64,000 nt of DNA from Anoplopoma fimbria (GCF_027596085.1 NC_072464.1:10932233-10996232); one strand, 5' to 3'; positions 45,824 through 60,700 are shown, counted from the first letter of the stretch. Translations and numbers: made by a program. The notes: a model not told the origin generated them from the sequence alone.

Positions 45824-48800
45824 CTAACTCTCCATGGAGTCCAGGAACTCTTCTTCAGTGATGCACTCCAGTCTCTTCAGGATTGTGTCTGCACTGGCTG
45901 CTGGGTAGTCTGCTACTGGGAGGTGTGGCATGGGCTGGCTGTTGGGAGGAGGGCCCTGGAAGGAACAGCAAAGGGTGCGAAGGAAAGGCAACAGCTGGGT
46001 GATGGAGGACAGCGAGCGTTGAGTGAGGAGCGGGAACTCCAAACGCTCTGTGGAAGATTCCTCACTCAGCCCATTCAGTGTCTGGAATATCAAGACAGGA
46101 TATCATAATCAGATTGAGATGCTGTAAAAACACAACTTGAATGAATGTTACTTTTGGACTTTATATGTTCATTTGTAAGACCATATTAACAGAGTTCAGT
46201 TTCCGCTGAACTCTGTTAATATGGTCTTACAAATGAACACCTTGAATATTACCACATCAAGGTTTAAGGCCCAAAACCCAAGGACTTAAATAAGTATTAT
46301 ACTGTTAGAAAGATGGTCTTTTCCCTAGTTGCAAGGGTTTCAAATGGCTGAGACAGCACTTTGCAGTGACAAAACACGATAAAGAGAAATTAAATAAAAG
46401 ACATTGTTGATGAATAAACCAGTTGTGTGATATAGCCAATGCTTGCATTCCTCAAATTTACCGTGGTATCTGTGAAAATGTAATATGTGACGCTAAATAC
46501 CTATGAGCCGTCCTCATTGTTAACCCTTTTTTTGTTTTACAGCCTCTGGGTATCCCCTGGTAACCCTGTGTTAAATCTCACCAAGCTGTGTATTGTGGTT
46601 GGCATTTCCCTCAGGTAAAGTCTGCAGAAATGTGGACGCTCGCAAAGTGTGCATAAAGCAGTAAACAACAAGTTGTCACCTGGACATCGAGGAAGAAGAC
46701 AATGAAATTAAGGAACAACCCTGTTGTGGGCCTGAAAATGAAGACAATCTGAAACGATCGCACGAGAGTCAGTGGAGATGAGCCGGTTAGTTGTCGGAGC
46801 TGGCTGATGCTACGCTATGATTGGCCAGTGTTTGAGGGGGCGGGACTTAGCGAAGGGTGAATTTACATATTCATCAAACTAGAATTACCGCCTTCAATAA
46901 TACGCCTCCGCCATCAAGTGAAGTGGTAGTTTACATCCAAGTCTGTCCAAAATGCCATCACTTCATTATTTTATCCTATAAGACATTTGGGTAAAATTGT
47001 TGTATTTTGCACATTTCTATTCTTGAGTTATGTCAAAAACATGACTTGTGTCACAGTTACCTTGACCTTTGACCATCAAATCTCATCAGTTCATCCTTGA
47101 GTCCAAGTGGATGTTTGTGCCAAAAATCAATCTCATCAAAAGAACCATTTAAGACTGTGGACTCTTAAATGAGAATGACAATCTAGAAGTTTTAAATTTA
47201 CTGTTTCACCCAGGTATTATCTTACCCCATATCGCTGCTGTATCCCCTCCAGTACTCTGACAACATGGGGTGTGCATTCCTGCTCGCCTTCAATCAGAGC
47301 AGACTCTGGCCCAGAGTAGCGATTCACATCCACCTCAGGGACAAAGGCCCAGCGATACCTGTACATGGAAAACATAGTTACACAGAAAAGGTAAGATGGA
47401 AAATAGTACACTGACAAAATAACTAACACAACACCACAAATTATACAAAGACATATGCTAGGATTTATTTAAGTCTGAGCTTATTTTGTCCTGAGCTCTT
47501 ACATCTGAAAGAGTGGCATCCTCTCTGGAGGAAAAGCCAGGGAGGTGTCCAGAAACTTGCAGGCTGACAGGTACATGTCCAACTCTGCCTGAGAGAAATT
47601 CACTGGTCCATTCCTGTCCTGGGCTCCCCGCACCACTTTAGCCAGCCTAGGTGGTACACAAGAAAAGTATTTGGAGCAATAGCGTAAACACAGTGTCAAT
47701 AAAATATGAATTTGTGAATGAAATAATCATCTCACTTTGAGACGTCTTTCTCTAACTGCATAGCCTTCTCTAGACGAGCAAATACGCGAATCTGAAAAAA
47801 ACAAGTTGAAAAATAAGTTTCCATTAACAACAAACAAAATAAGCACTCGCACAGTATTGGAGCAGTATATGAAGCAAGGCTCTTAGAAGATGGGAACGTA
47901 CCAGTTCTGTGACCATGATCGGCCAAAGAGATGTGAGGTGCTGGGATGAAATCCGCACCAGGAGAACACGAAACATCAGGAAAATCTGGGCTGAAACACT
48001 AGGACTAGGGTTCATACGCAAAGCCTCAGTGAGACGCTCTGAAAGGAGGGGAATGAAGTATTATAATCGATAGAACACAGTTAATCGACATAAATATCCA
48101 GTAACAGCACTGCACCTTGAATGAGGGGCAGATACAGGTGATACTGGTCCAGTTCTCCACTGAACATGGCGAATGCCTGGCGCTTCAGCAGCATGGGTTT
48201 CTGGTCCACGTTAGTAAACAGTTTCAGGGAGCCGCTCTGCATGCCTACAGGAGAAATAAATACAGAAGATGTTAAAAGTAAAAAATGAACCTTTTTTGTC
48301 ACAGATTATCTCTCACCTTCAGATTACAATTGTATCGTTGCTGCACTACAAACATTTCCTAGAAGCTGTACTCACTCATGAGGTCTTTAAACATGGTCTT
48401 CTCATGAGTCAGAAGGTGGTCAATAATGGATTTCCAACTATAGATAAACAAATAGCAGTGAAGGAAAGGACATTAGACATTGATGAGCTCCAATTCATTT
48501 GTGTCATATTAAATACACTGGTCAGACAAAATACTTCTTTATAAATATGAAGTAAGATCATTTTACACAAAGTATGCATACTGTGACAGTTTTTCCTGCT
48601 CCAATATCCAGAGCCGTGAGCTCATCACATTGCTCTCGCTCTGACAATAGTCTCCATGCAGAGCAACAAAAATGAGATTGAAGTTTGAAAAAAAGCGTGG
48701 TAAATAAAAAAATATATAAATATAATAAAAATCTAAATATCAAAAACACAGACAACACATGTGCAGGATAACCCAGATCGCGTAAGGCACCTTGGGGTGG

Positions 48801-51800
48801 TCAGTCAAAAGCATTCATTCACACATCCCTCTGCAAGCTCTAGTCATACACTCAACAACATTTATTTCACCAACATCTCCTTTAAGTCCGGAACAACCTG
48901 TTTGTAACATTCACGTAATTTAGGGCTGTGCTCGACTAAAGTCATTCTTAGTGGACTAACATGGCGACTAATTGATTTGTTGATTTGATCGACAGATCTG
49001 TAAAACTGAGTTAATTCTGTGTGGCTGTGTAGCAACAAGGCTGTAAAGCTCTCTTTCACTCTCTTATCTCTCTCACTCACCCTCTCTCTCTCTCTTTCAC
49101 TCTCACTCACTCACCCTCTTCCTCTCTCTCTCTCTCTCTTTCACTCACTCACACACACAATTTCTCTACGGATACTACTACCACTACTATAACTTCAGCT
49201 TCTAAAACTACTACTCTTCTTATGACTTCTTCTTCTACTATTACTACCACCTCTACAGTTTAACAGTTCAGCTTCCAGATGCTTCTTTTGATGATTCAGT
49301 TCAGCTTCCATCTTTGCCAGTTTTACAATTCAACTACCAGGTTTTTCAACAGTGCAGTTCTTGGCTTTTGGGCTTTTTCAGGAAAGTCATTTGAAACTTA
49401 ATTCAGCAATGCTCTGTGACTGATTTCAGCTTTCAGCATTCCAACGCATTTTCTGCAGGATTGTAATATTTATGCGATTGGACTAACTTTTTTTTTTTCA
49501 AATGAAACTCAAATGTACCTCAATGAACCCCAAACTAACCCTAAATGAACCCCATTGATACAGTTGTCTCAGAGCTGTTAATATATGCAACGTCTTCAGG
49601 CAGTAGCAGCCACACAGTCAAAATTTAATCTTGTGTTTACCAAATATGTGCTCATAAATTACTTTGAAATGAGACATTCACCATGAAAAAAGGCATTAAA
49701 AACAACTAATCAACTTAAGAAATCATAGTCAGCAAAGACCAAAACAACCTATTAGTCGACTCATCGACAAAGAGAGGGCAGCTCTAGAGTAATAACATGT
49801 ATTTAAAGACATGTACTGCATGTTCACATTACTAGGATATATTAATTAATATCCTAGCAATGTCAACAACTGGATTTGTTTGGCAATAGACTGACTACCT
49901 CTTCTACTTTGCTCTCCAAGTGGTAAGCTTCAAGTCCTGATTGTTTGTATTTTATTTTTTTCGAAACCTAGTCATTAAATTTGCCAAACTTTTCAAAGAA
50001 AGAATAAAACTGTACCTGGAGACACGTTTTTCTGGAGTTCTCAAATTGAGAACATAAACTGGAAAAGGGCTTGGCTTTTACTTTATAAGTACTGTGTTTT
50101 CAAAGAAGGCTAGGGAAGTATATTTCAAAACTTAACATAAAATAGACCGTGTTGTTGTCTAATTAGCTATTGTCTTATCATCAAGTTTACAATCATTGAT
50201 ATTTCTTGTACCTTTTGAAACCTAATTTAGAAACAATTTTATTTTTATTTTTTTGAATACATTTTATTCCATTTTTTGTCTATTCTTTTAGACATAAACA
50301 TATTATTTGTTACTATAATAATCAAACTGGTGGTGCTCTTGTATATCTGATTAATTTCAATATTCTATACACAATTTTTTTTCTAAATAATTTCTCAAGT
50401 TCACATTTTCTTCTAGAACTTAATTGTCTACATAATTTTATTAAAGGTTCAGAGCATTAATATAGCAGCAAACAAATATTGCTATGTAAAGATATATGTA
50501 AACCTTACTCTTAATATATATATATTAAGAGTAAGGTTTACCTAATGCATTTTAGAGCATTTGGGTCCCTCTGTTGAGGCCCACTGGCTAGCAAATCGCT
50601 AGCTGATAACGCGGTCCGAACCCACAGTGTCATCGTGGAAGTGTAACGGCACCCTTATCTTCCCCACCAGGCTAATACTAATAGCTCTGTCAGCACTGTT
50701 ATTGTCTTTTAATTTAATCAATGTTCTCTTTGTATATATTTGTGTCACTTATATCTGTTATCTATGTGCTGCTATTGTCTACCTGAATTTGAAATAGCAA
50801 TTTGAAATACAAATAAAAAGTCCTCTGTGTGTGGCTGTGAGTGTGTGCGTTTCTAACAAATAAACCTACTAACCAGGGAGCACAGGAGACATCCATAGTG
50901 AAGAAGAGGGGGTCCATGAAGAGCTCAAAGACCTCTTTCTTCCAGGCCCTTTTGGTATAGGCATACCCACTCAGACTGCTCAGCAGCTGAGAACCGGCTT
51001 CGAAGCTGGGCATGTTGTAGGCACTATGGGAAAGAAAGCACAATTCAAAGGAAGTCTGCTGAGACCAAACAGACCAAAGCTGTTAGCATTTATGATAGCC
51101 CTGCACACTAGTTACCTGTGGTTCTTCAGGTAAGGAAAAACATAGTACGTTAGCCGAGAAATGAGAGGAACCGCTTTCTCCTTCTCATCACTGCGGTACA
51201 CCATGTCCAGAAGTGGTGCCAAGACCTATACAGTAAGAGTACGCGTTAAACAATACAAACATAGAAAGAATCACCCATTCATTACCTCACCATAAATAAA
51301 ACCTACCTCAGCCAGGAGTACAAGAGCTTGGACACTATAAGCAGAGGGAGCCGAAGAGGAAACCATGGTGCTAGCTTGAGCCACCGACTCTGACAAGGAG
51401 ATAAGGAAAATGATAAAACAGAGTTCAATTGTGACTTTTACCGAACTTGTAATAATTCTGGGAGAGTAAAAATTTGAGCCTTTTTGAAAGAACCTCCTGC
51501 CAACATAGCCCCATATGGGTTGTATAAGGCATTTATCCTTTCTCATAAATCACCTACAGTAGGTGGAAGTCAGAGCTCCCCGAGTTTAGAGAAGCAGGCA
51601 CGAGTAACAGCACAGAAGCAAACCAATGTATTGCTATGGATCAGTGCGCTATATTTCCATATTTACGTCGATGTAAGGCAGCCCTTTTTCCGGGTGGAAT
51701 TGGAGGTGTTATTTATGCTCTTCAAAGCCAACCGACTCCTTTGACAAAATTAGGTATTACAGTGCTGGTATTCCTGCCTTCTTCTCCAAACAAGTGGAGT

Positions 51801-54701
51801 GGGGAAAGCCATCTACTGAGGGTAATAGACTGACTTTGGATGAGTACATCATAATACCCTGATCAAAAAATCTGAACTAGCTCTTTAAGTGTACTATAGA
51901 AAGAGCAGTGTTTCCACTGCAACAGTATTGATTTGTGAGCTCTATTATCAATCTGACAGAGGGATATATTGATCCCCTGGGTTCATATTCTCAACCAGTG
52001 GATGGGAATTGCATATGAGGTCAATGGTCATGAATGCACGTGTTTGTCCAAAGTATGAAAAGTTACCCTCATGATCACCATCCAACTCTGCGTCATCAAG
52101 TTCATCTGCCTCAGGGCACACCTGTGGCTGAACTTTGACCTCAAGGCTGCGACTGAGCCAACTGGTCTGCTCCAGAGATGACCCTGCGATTCCACCCACT
52201 GCCTCGAGGATCCGCTGAGTCACCTCCTGCACGAAAATGTCACCATCGATCAATCATCACCATAGTATCTCACATGTACTCTCTCGCTATCTCAATCATA
52301 GCTAACACAATACAACATGCATCATACCTGCAGATCTCTCGTGTCCTTTTTATTGTCCAGGTTGGGGAGCCTATTGACAAAGTCATTGAGTATTCTGCAA
52401 GACAGAAACCATTTATGAGTATCAGATTTCCAAAAGAAAACAGGCAAATGTTAACTGTAGAGGAAAGAATTATCATTTAATGTATGACCTTTGTATTAAG
52501 AATGACTCTCTGTGTTATACTGTTATTTGTGGCCTGCGCGAAGGCATGACCGGCTGCCTTCCGCTTGAACTATGCTCGAACCCCTGACATCTGGCTGTCT
52601 TTCAGTTGAACTGTACTTGAACCTCTGATGACTGGCTAACGAACTGTCTTTCTTAATACAAATGCCTGATCTGTATACCACGCTGGTGTGCCAAATGCTG
52701 TCTGAGACATGTCCTTCATCTTAAGAAATTCCCTTCCTTTACTAAGTATTGACTCTCTGTTCCATATTAAGTATGTCCATCCCTTCATTGAATGTAACTA
52801 TTGATGTCTATCCCTTCAGTTGAATGTAACTATTGACTCTTTGTTCTTATGCATATAAAACCCTAGTGAAGAGGCACTCAAGTACCGATTCCTCGGCAGT
52901 CAGTAGCTGACTGTCACTTTGTTGGTTTCGGTCCTTTTGCGCAAAAGCTTATAAAATATATACAAAGATAAATTTCTCTTTGTTGGTCTCCCTTATTCGG
53001 TCAAACTTCCACCACATTAACAAACATGTTTGAGCAAATACAGCTAGCAGGTCAATCATTGTCAATGTCCTAGACTGCAGTCCATTTCTGAGCTGTTTCG
53101 GTGTGTATGCCCTGATACTGTTTAAGAGTATTCTGTAATACAATAGTACTACTACTACCAATCAAAGTAATTTTGTTGCTGCTGTTAAAAAAAATGCACC
53201 ACAGTAATGCACTACTATTTCATTTTGTTTTAAGTGTGTAGCATAAAGGGACTACAATTGCATTTTGTTGTGAAACCCTGTATTGTACAATGACAACGAA
53301 CAAATGAACCTTGAATAAGAACTGAATGTTTTAAAAACTGACCCCAGCAACAAGAAGTGTCCAGGCGGGGCCAGGTTTAGCTGAACAGACTCCCGTAACA
53401 AACTGAGGAGAGGAGCCACGTTTTCCTGCAGAGTCTGAGCTGAAATGCTACACAGACAAACATTAATACAAAATAAAAAATATACATTATGATGTTATTA
53501 ATATCATTTGTAGAATAGTCTTATCAAAGCTGAGGTGGAGACTCGTATTGTATTTCCTACTAACCTGTGGATATAGGCGTAGCTGAACTGTAACATGGGG
53601 ATATCTACTAGGGTTGACTTCTGTTGGAGAGAAAAGTACATACAAAATGTTACAGAAATTATGGTAAATTGACCTCAGAAACCACCAGCATACTACTTTT
53701 GAGCAGCTGTGCATGTATGTATGTATGTATGTATGTATGTATGTATGTATGTATGTATGTATGTATGTGTACCTGTTCTCCTTTGATCTGATGTGGTTTC
53801 TTCACCACCTCCTTGACCAATTGTAAGACTGCATCTGTTTGCAAGGTGTGCAAGGATTTCACCAGAGCCACAATGGTTAGACGAGACTCACTGGCCACTG
53901 GCAAAACCTAAAGAAGACAGGAGTGAGAATAAATGCAAGCTGCTCTAAAGCCTCGCAATGAGCTACATGTGACTGTCCTTTCTAGGTTTCTAGAAACGCT
54001 GCAGTTCTTACCTTGTTTTTATGTCTCCTTTTACTCCTTCTGCTGCTCCACACTGCTCCCAGTGAAGCCATGAGCTGAATCCCATACGGCCCAGTTAGAG
54101 GGACCAGGAACTCCAGTATCCGCTGACGTAAGATCTGAACATGCACACACCGTGAATGGTTGACATTTTCCATTATAACACATGCACATTGATTAAAAAA
54201 GGAGAAGTTGTGTAAGTGCAGGATATAAGCTACACTAACACCATATATGACACATATCTGTTATTCAATACATTTGTCCTGGGATAAAACAAATGAAGAA
54301 TTATCCACGTATGTAGCACACTACACACCTTGGTGCTTTTAAAGTAGACAGAGGTAGAAGTGTGTTTGCTGCTCTGGGCAGTGTCCGATGCCTGCCTCTG
54401 AAACTCTTCCCTCATGACCACGCCCCATAACAACGCCATGCTACTGAGCATTTGTGGCAGTGCCTCAATCACAGCGTTGCGTGCATTACGGACATCCACA
54501 GGATCACAGGCAACCAAGGACTAACAGGGAGAAAGAGAGAGATCAAAATGGCTTTTTACATTCTCGTACATATAAGAGTTACATATTTGTTTGGGCTTCA
54601 TCCTCACCTTCTTGTTGTCCAGTAGACAATAGTGTGTAATGGTGGTCAGGCCTTCTAGCAGAGTCAGAGGGTAGTCAGGAGCAATGTTTTCCCTCCTACC
54701 A
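45824..54701 (-). CDS. dop1b: dop1b C-terminal exons 19-36
   Basis: Exons: 54608-54701, 54329-54520, 54012-54134, 53773-53907, 53565-53620, 53343-53447, 52328-52394, 52067-52226, 51307-51389, 51116-51225, 50874-51023, 48376-48437, 48116-48244, 47902-48038, 47736-47791, 47503-47646, 47226-47358, 45824-46081. All phases agree. Recognisable DOP1 blocks are [61 protein letters not shown] and [20 protein letters not shown]. The join before 48437 adds one cysteine (CAP-C-WKS) relative to human, so that junction deserves a check. The 2.4-kb intron 48438-50873 carries a hAT remnant and palindromes; intron 52395-53342 carries a solo LTR. Confidence 0.9.
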
Positions 54702-57700
54702 CTCAGGCTGATCATAGGACAGAAACATTTATCAAATTAAAAGCACAATAGTTTCCTCTCTGTACATTTTTTTTAGATTATATCAAAATACATTCCAGCC
54801 ATGATACACACTGGTATACATAACTAATAACACTGCTTAACTTCTTGAATTACAAAAACTATTGGCGAACTAAGCAGTGTGTCTTTGTACTGTTTTATAT
54901 TGTGCTTGTGAAGTGGAAAATACGTTCTGGAGGTGCTCCGTCTACCTCTGATTTGTCTTTCCTCCGTCATGCTCGTAGAGCTTGACCAGCTCGTCCAAGT
55001 TCCTGCAGATCTGACTGATGAGTGGAGCCATGATGATGCCCAGTGAACGACCCAAGTATGGCAGAGAGGAGCACAACAGTGACACCCAGTGGGGGTGCAT
55101 GGCATAGCCGTACTGTGGCTGCAGAGCCCTGGCTGCGGCAGAAACGAACATTCCTTGGGCTGTGATGGGGTGGCTTTGGACGTACTGGGCTGCCTTGATG
55201 GACTGCTGAAACAGAACTGCAGTTTGCCATTCACGAGCAAGCGGGGTGGTGGCTGTTGGGGATTCGCGGGGCTCTCCGGGCTGGCCAGACGACGCAGCTG
55301 CCGAGACAGCACCACCGGGCCACACATGGGACTCCAGGACTATGAGAGCCTGGAGGAGTCTCAATAATTCCATTTGTAAGGGGAACTGCTCCGGTCCACC
55401 TCCTGCTCCAAGATTCACCAGACTCTCCTCAGACAGGCCTCCCTGCTCATCCAGAAGCTCCGCACCCTTGGATGGTCCCTTCTCAGTCACCCTTTGGCTG
55501 ACATACATGGATGCAGAAAGTGTCAGCAGAGCATATTGCTGCACCTTACATCCTGAGAGGAGTCTGTGGATGGACTCCACACTGGACCCATTGCCCTCTT
55601 GTCCATGTGCGATGCAGCCAAGCTGGTTAACAATCCGGGTCAGCACCTCCACACTCTTCACCTGAACCTCCCTGTTCCCCTGCAGGTCAAGAGGATCCAG
55701 GCTCAGATAGGAAGGGTAAAGGGAGCGCAGGAATCGCAGGCACAAGGACACCAGCAGTTCAATGAGCAACGATGGAGGCACTGAGGGGGAGGAAGAAGGG
55801 GAGAGCAGGCTGCCGTAGAAGCCCTGACCGTCCTGAGCCTGTTGGTGGCGCTGCAAGAGGTTGGAGACCAGGTTTAAATGTGCAGAGGAGCTTGTGTCCA
55901 GAGAAGTGCAGGAGAGGGCATTCACCAGAGGGCATTCAGCACTGCTTCGCAGCAGGCTGTCTAGCAGTGCCAAGCCTTGGAGCAGATGGCGCCATCCGCC
56001 TGCCACAGGATACAGAAGCACATGGCGGAACAGGGAGTCGATGGCCTCTCTCTTCTCACGCTCCTGTTTTAACAGGCGAGACCTGGCCATGGCCTCCAGC
56101 TCCAAATCCTCCTCATCCTCACTTGACAGGGAATCAGACGCCTGCGTGTGCTCGGACTCTACCCTCCGCAGGCCGTTGACAACACCTCCTTCCTCGACAC
56201 TGCGGTAGGGGACAGAGCCTGAGCTGGAGTTCTCGGTGGATAGCTGGGCTCCACTTGTGTCGGCTGACTCAGTGTGTTCACTCTCTGCCTCCTCTGCCTC
56301 CTCCTCCTCCTCCTCCTCCTCTTCCCCTTCTTCCTCCTGCTCTTCTTCCGTCTCTTCACTCTCACTCCTAGATACCACTAAGGTGTCCGATGGTTTGGCC
56401 AACTCTGGGCCACTTTCTAACTCTACCCACAGGGATTCCCGGTCCACGATGTTCATGAGATTTAAGGTGGTGACCTCTGTTGACATGGAATCCACAGACA
56501 TCCCAGAGGTTTTGGTGGAGCTTCGGTTTCTGTTGCTTAGAACCTTCAGGTTACCTTTAAGAAATAAAACAAAACACATATACAGCCAAACCAAATCTAA
56601 TTGGAATTATAATTTACACAGCATATGCAAATTACGCTGACAAATGCACTTACCAGCAGTGAGATTTTGTTTGATGCTCTGAATGGAGCAGCGCTGAGTG
56701 GAGGGGTGAAGCAGCAACAACAGAATAGGCTCCAGGACCCGGATCACGTCGTTGAGGGAAAGAGCCCTGACCAGCCAGCACTGAGCTGCTGCACTTATTG
56801 AGCCATCTGTGCAGCTCAGACTGTCCACCACCACACACAGAGACCTGAGAGAAACACACATTTCAACAGTCAGATTTGGTAAATAAAGCACCCCAACACA
56901 AAGAGAAAATCATGCCTCTAATAAGTCTAATAGGAATAATAAAAAGATTTAAAAAAAAAAAGAAAATGTCAAGGATTTTACTCAATCTGCAGTTTTTGAA
57001 CATTGTATTCATCATGTTTTTCAGATTTGACATATTCAGGCATTTTTTAACTGCTGCATATTTGCTGTAACACAAGTGCTTTGCGCTCACGCACACAGTT
57101 GAATATTTGCATGAAGCTGAACTTTGTCATGCTTGTTCTTACTTTGCATCTTTGCAAAGACACTAATGCCTCCTTGTGTAGCAGGTTCATCCACTATCAG
57201 AGGAGCACTGACACACATGCTGATGTTTTAAGCTATAAAAGAAGAGTACTGAGACACAGTGATGTACATTTTTAAAGACACTACCCTCCATTTGTCACCA
57301 CTTTTCAACCATGTACTTACCGATCGAAGGAGTGATCGAGAGACATGGTTCTGTTGGTCTGGATCTCCCGGGTCAGGTGCCATAGAACTGTGAAGCGGTG
57401 TAGTGCTTCCAGCCTAACAGCCTAGGGCAGACAAACACAAGGCAAACATAAGGCTTTTCTCTACACTTGTCACATTTCCCAGTAGCTCTGTTTATGTGTC
57501 CCAGATAAACTGACACATGCTGGGAGAACATGAAAATGTGTTCAGCGTGTTTGCATGCATATTACACACCTTGTCTTTGTGCAATAGTGCCTGGCAGATG
57601 ATGTCTTCACAGATGGATGCCGATGGAGCCAAACAGTGAAGCCTGTAAAAGAGTTCCACACAGGAAATGTGCTGCTCTCTCCGCTCTGTGTCCAGCTGGT

Positions 57701-60700
57701 TCCACAGTACCTGGGACACCCTCTGAGTCACAGCAAAAAGAAGGAAATAAAATGAATATTGCATTTACACTAGCTCTGAGTTACACCAACATTTTCCCTA
57801 TTATAACCTAACCTGATAGAAATCCGTGCCTTCCTCTATGGCACGAAGCAGAGGAGGGTAGATGGGTGGCACAGTGACCATCTGCAGCTGCCCACTCAGA
57901 GGGTTACAGTCAGATCCTAGGTAGCGTCTGTGCTTGTCCTGGATGACCAGTGCTAAGGACTGGGAGTGGTTGATGAGCTCCAACAAAGCGGACACTGCTA
58001 TGTGCTGGATGGTGTAGTCCCTGGACAGGCAGCACAGGGTCATCAAGGACCTCAACCACACTGGCAAGTTGTGGACATCAAAATCTGTGGAAAACCAAAA
58101 CGTTTTAATCACTTTTTGTGGCTTAAAGTAAGTAGCGGACAGTAGTAATAACTAACATCTATGTGCTGACCTGTGTGGCCAAACATGTCTGTGTGGAGAA
58201 CCAGAGTTTCCTCTTCACTTAGGTAGACGGGGAAGGTGGTACACTCCAGCAGCAGGTGGCAGGTGGCGGTGAAGGCCTGTCGACAGGCCTCAGAGATCTC
58301 TGCCCTGCCACGGGGCATGTAGCCAGCCGCCCAGTCCGGACACCCCAAATGCCCACGCTCCTTTTTCTTCTCTGTGGGGGCTGCTAAGAGCTGGGCTTCA
58401 GATGTAGGCCGGGATTTAAGCTTGTGTGGAGTGAACATTTCTGCCAGTTTGTCTTTAATTTCACGTCCCCCTATGCCCGCCAACAATGTCTTCTCATCCA
58501 CGGACGCTGCAGTTAGGTCAGGCTGGGGTCTTTCCTCCTGTCCCCCAACATCCTCCACCTGCACCAACAGGTATCTATAACATGGTAGAAGGGAAAATAT
58601 ATACAAATCACACTTTTATAAAATAGGTCCATGTAGGTTATACCTAATTTAATAATTCCTCATTAGTCTACCTTGTGGTTATGGAGGCCAGGATGTCCTG
58701 CAGACACTGGGTCATGGTGTCTACACTGCCTCCCTTCCTCCACACTCCCTCGCCTTCTTTGGAGATTCCATTCTCCTCCTCCTCCACCATCCTCATCCCT
58801 GGTGGGAGATGCTGCTCCGAAGGTGAGGCGCTGATGCCCAATCCGCTGTCTTCGGACCTGAGTTTTGGGTAAACACCATCTGCAATCTCTGCCTCGTCTC
58901 CTCCGTCTCTGTTCAGCTCTTCGTCTCCATGGTTACCATTTAACTCCTCAACATTGCCATCTTTCTCTCCCTCCTTCTCTATATCCTAGATAGAGTATGA
59001 TTGATATGATCACAGTCAAACATCAAAAATATAAATGAAAAATAATTCACATTGGCGCAGACAGTAAAATGCCCAACCTGAGCCTTTTTGCTTTCCTCCT
59101 CCGGTGACTGTAATTCCATGTCCTCTGTCTGTGCTCTTGCCTCGATGTCCATATAAGCTACAGGCATCTGGATTTTGCTCAGGACCTTGAAGCATGCTCG
59201 TAGACCCTGTGTGACATCTTCCAGGCCAACAAAGTCCATGTGGCTGTGAAGGGTCCCTAGCATGGTGCCCAACATCTCTGGGAGGAATTGGGACTGGATG
59301 TCAGCATGAAGCTCCTGTGGGAAAACAAACAACACTGTTTGTGTCCAATATTTGTGTTTATGAGTCAGACTTTGGTCAACTAACACTGAATGAAAGATAA
59401 TATTTGTTTAAACCATGCAAGCATGCAAAAAAGATTAACCATGTTAAAGCTTAGCATTTTTCTCTATTTTGTCAAAATTATACCAATTTGCTTCTCAATT
59501 CGTCATTTGTTGAAATTTGCCAAAATATCAAAACCCAATATTCTGGTTTTTTGCAAAACATTTTTTATTTTTTTTGCCAGATTCACTGCATTAATTTACT
59601 TTCACAATGGTGACCTAAATGTGTGCAACTGTGTGTAAGTTGTTTACCAGAGGGAGAACGTCAAGCAGGAAAATTATGAGATCGGACATCTCTGTGACAG
59701 ACGGAGCAGGGTGTTTGCGCTCCAGTCGAGGAGGTGTTGGTGGGTCCTTTTTGTCACTATTGAGTAAAGAAGGAGAAATAAAAACAGTGATCATTGTTGG
59801 TTGATATTTGAGGTTAAAAAAAGAGAGTTCACGCACATTTCGTTTATGTTCTTGGCATGTTTATTTTGTACGGAAACAATTTATTCAATTCAGCTGATGG
59901 CTTTCTTTCACATTATTGATTCTATGTTGTTTACTGTGTTAATGCTGACTTTTCCCTATAATCTTGAATGTCTATAGTCAACATGCATAATTCCCCTTTA
60001 TAAATAAGAATTCCATGTCACAGTCATTCCTGCCATACCTGACAGAAGTGCAGAAGCGTCGGGTCATGTACTCCCACAGGTATTCTTTGTTCATGGAGGT
60101 CACGAGCATATTCACCGTCTTTATGATCTCTGCTGCATTTTTATTCTCTTTTATTGTACTGTTTCAGAAAACATAAGAAAAGCATATTCTAAGGTCTCAT
60201 ATTTGTCAGTTGCAATTTTGTCACATGTTCAGTTAAATATGTATTCAACAATAAACATCCTTGCATCTTTCCTATCATCTATCGCTCTCACCTGGCTAGC
60301 TGGTTGCCTGAGAGACCTGAGCTTTCCTCCCCCAGCATCTCTCGACAGTAGCTGTAGAAGGCTCGGACCACCTCCAACAACACACTGTTCAACACCACTG
60401 GACCTGTGCAGAAACGCTGTCTTTTATCACAGTGAAACATGCTTAGAGTGAAGCTGCGACATTAACAAAGAGTGGCGGATCAAGCAATTCAGCATTTTGA
60501 CGTGTTTGTACGCTGCAGTGCTCGGTGCTGCCTACCTATCTCCGGTTTATCCAGCAGACTGATGATAATGCGAAAGGGCCTGAGGTACCCAATCACACTC
60601 TCTGGGTCGCTCTCAACATCCTGCTGTTGTAGGATGTTAATAAGAGCCTGAAGTCACAGAAACAAACAAATGAGAATAAGAACAGCAGGTGAAAAGGATA

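Noticed and set aside
46815..46855. CCAAT and GC-box cluster as an internal dop1b promoter
   Set aside because: Only two short motifs in an intron, in orientation unrelated to a reading frame; insufficient support.
54824..56640. Several open frames of 87-167 aa on both strands over dop1b exon 18
   Set aside because: GC-rich exon shadows; only the frame continuous with the flanking exons has family similarity.
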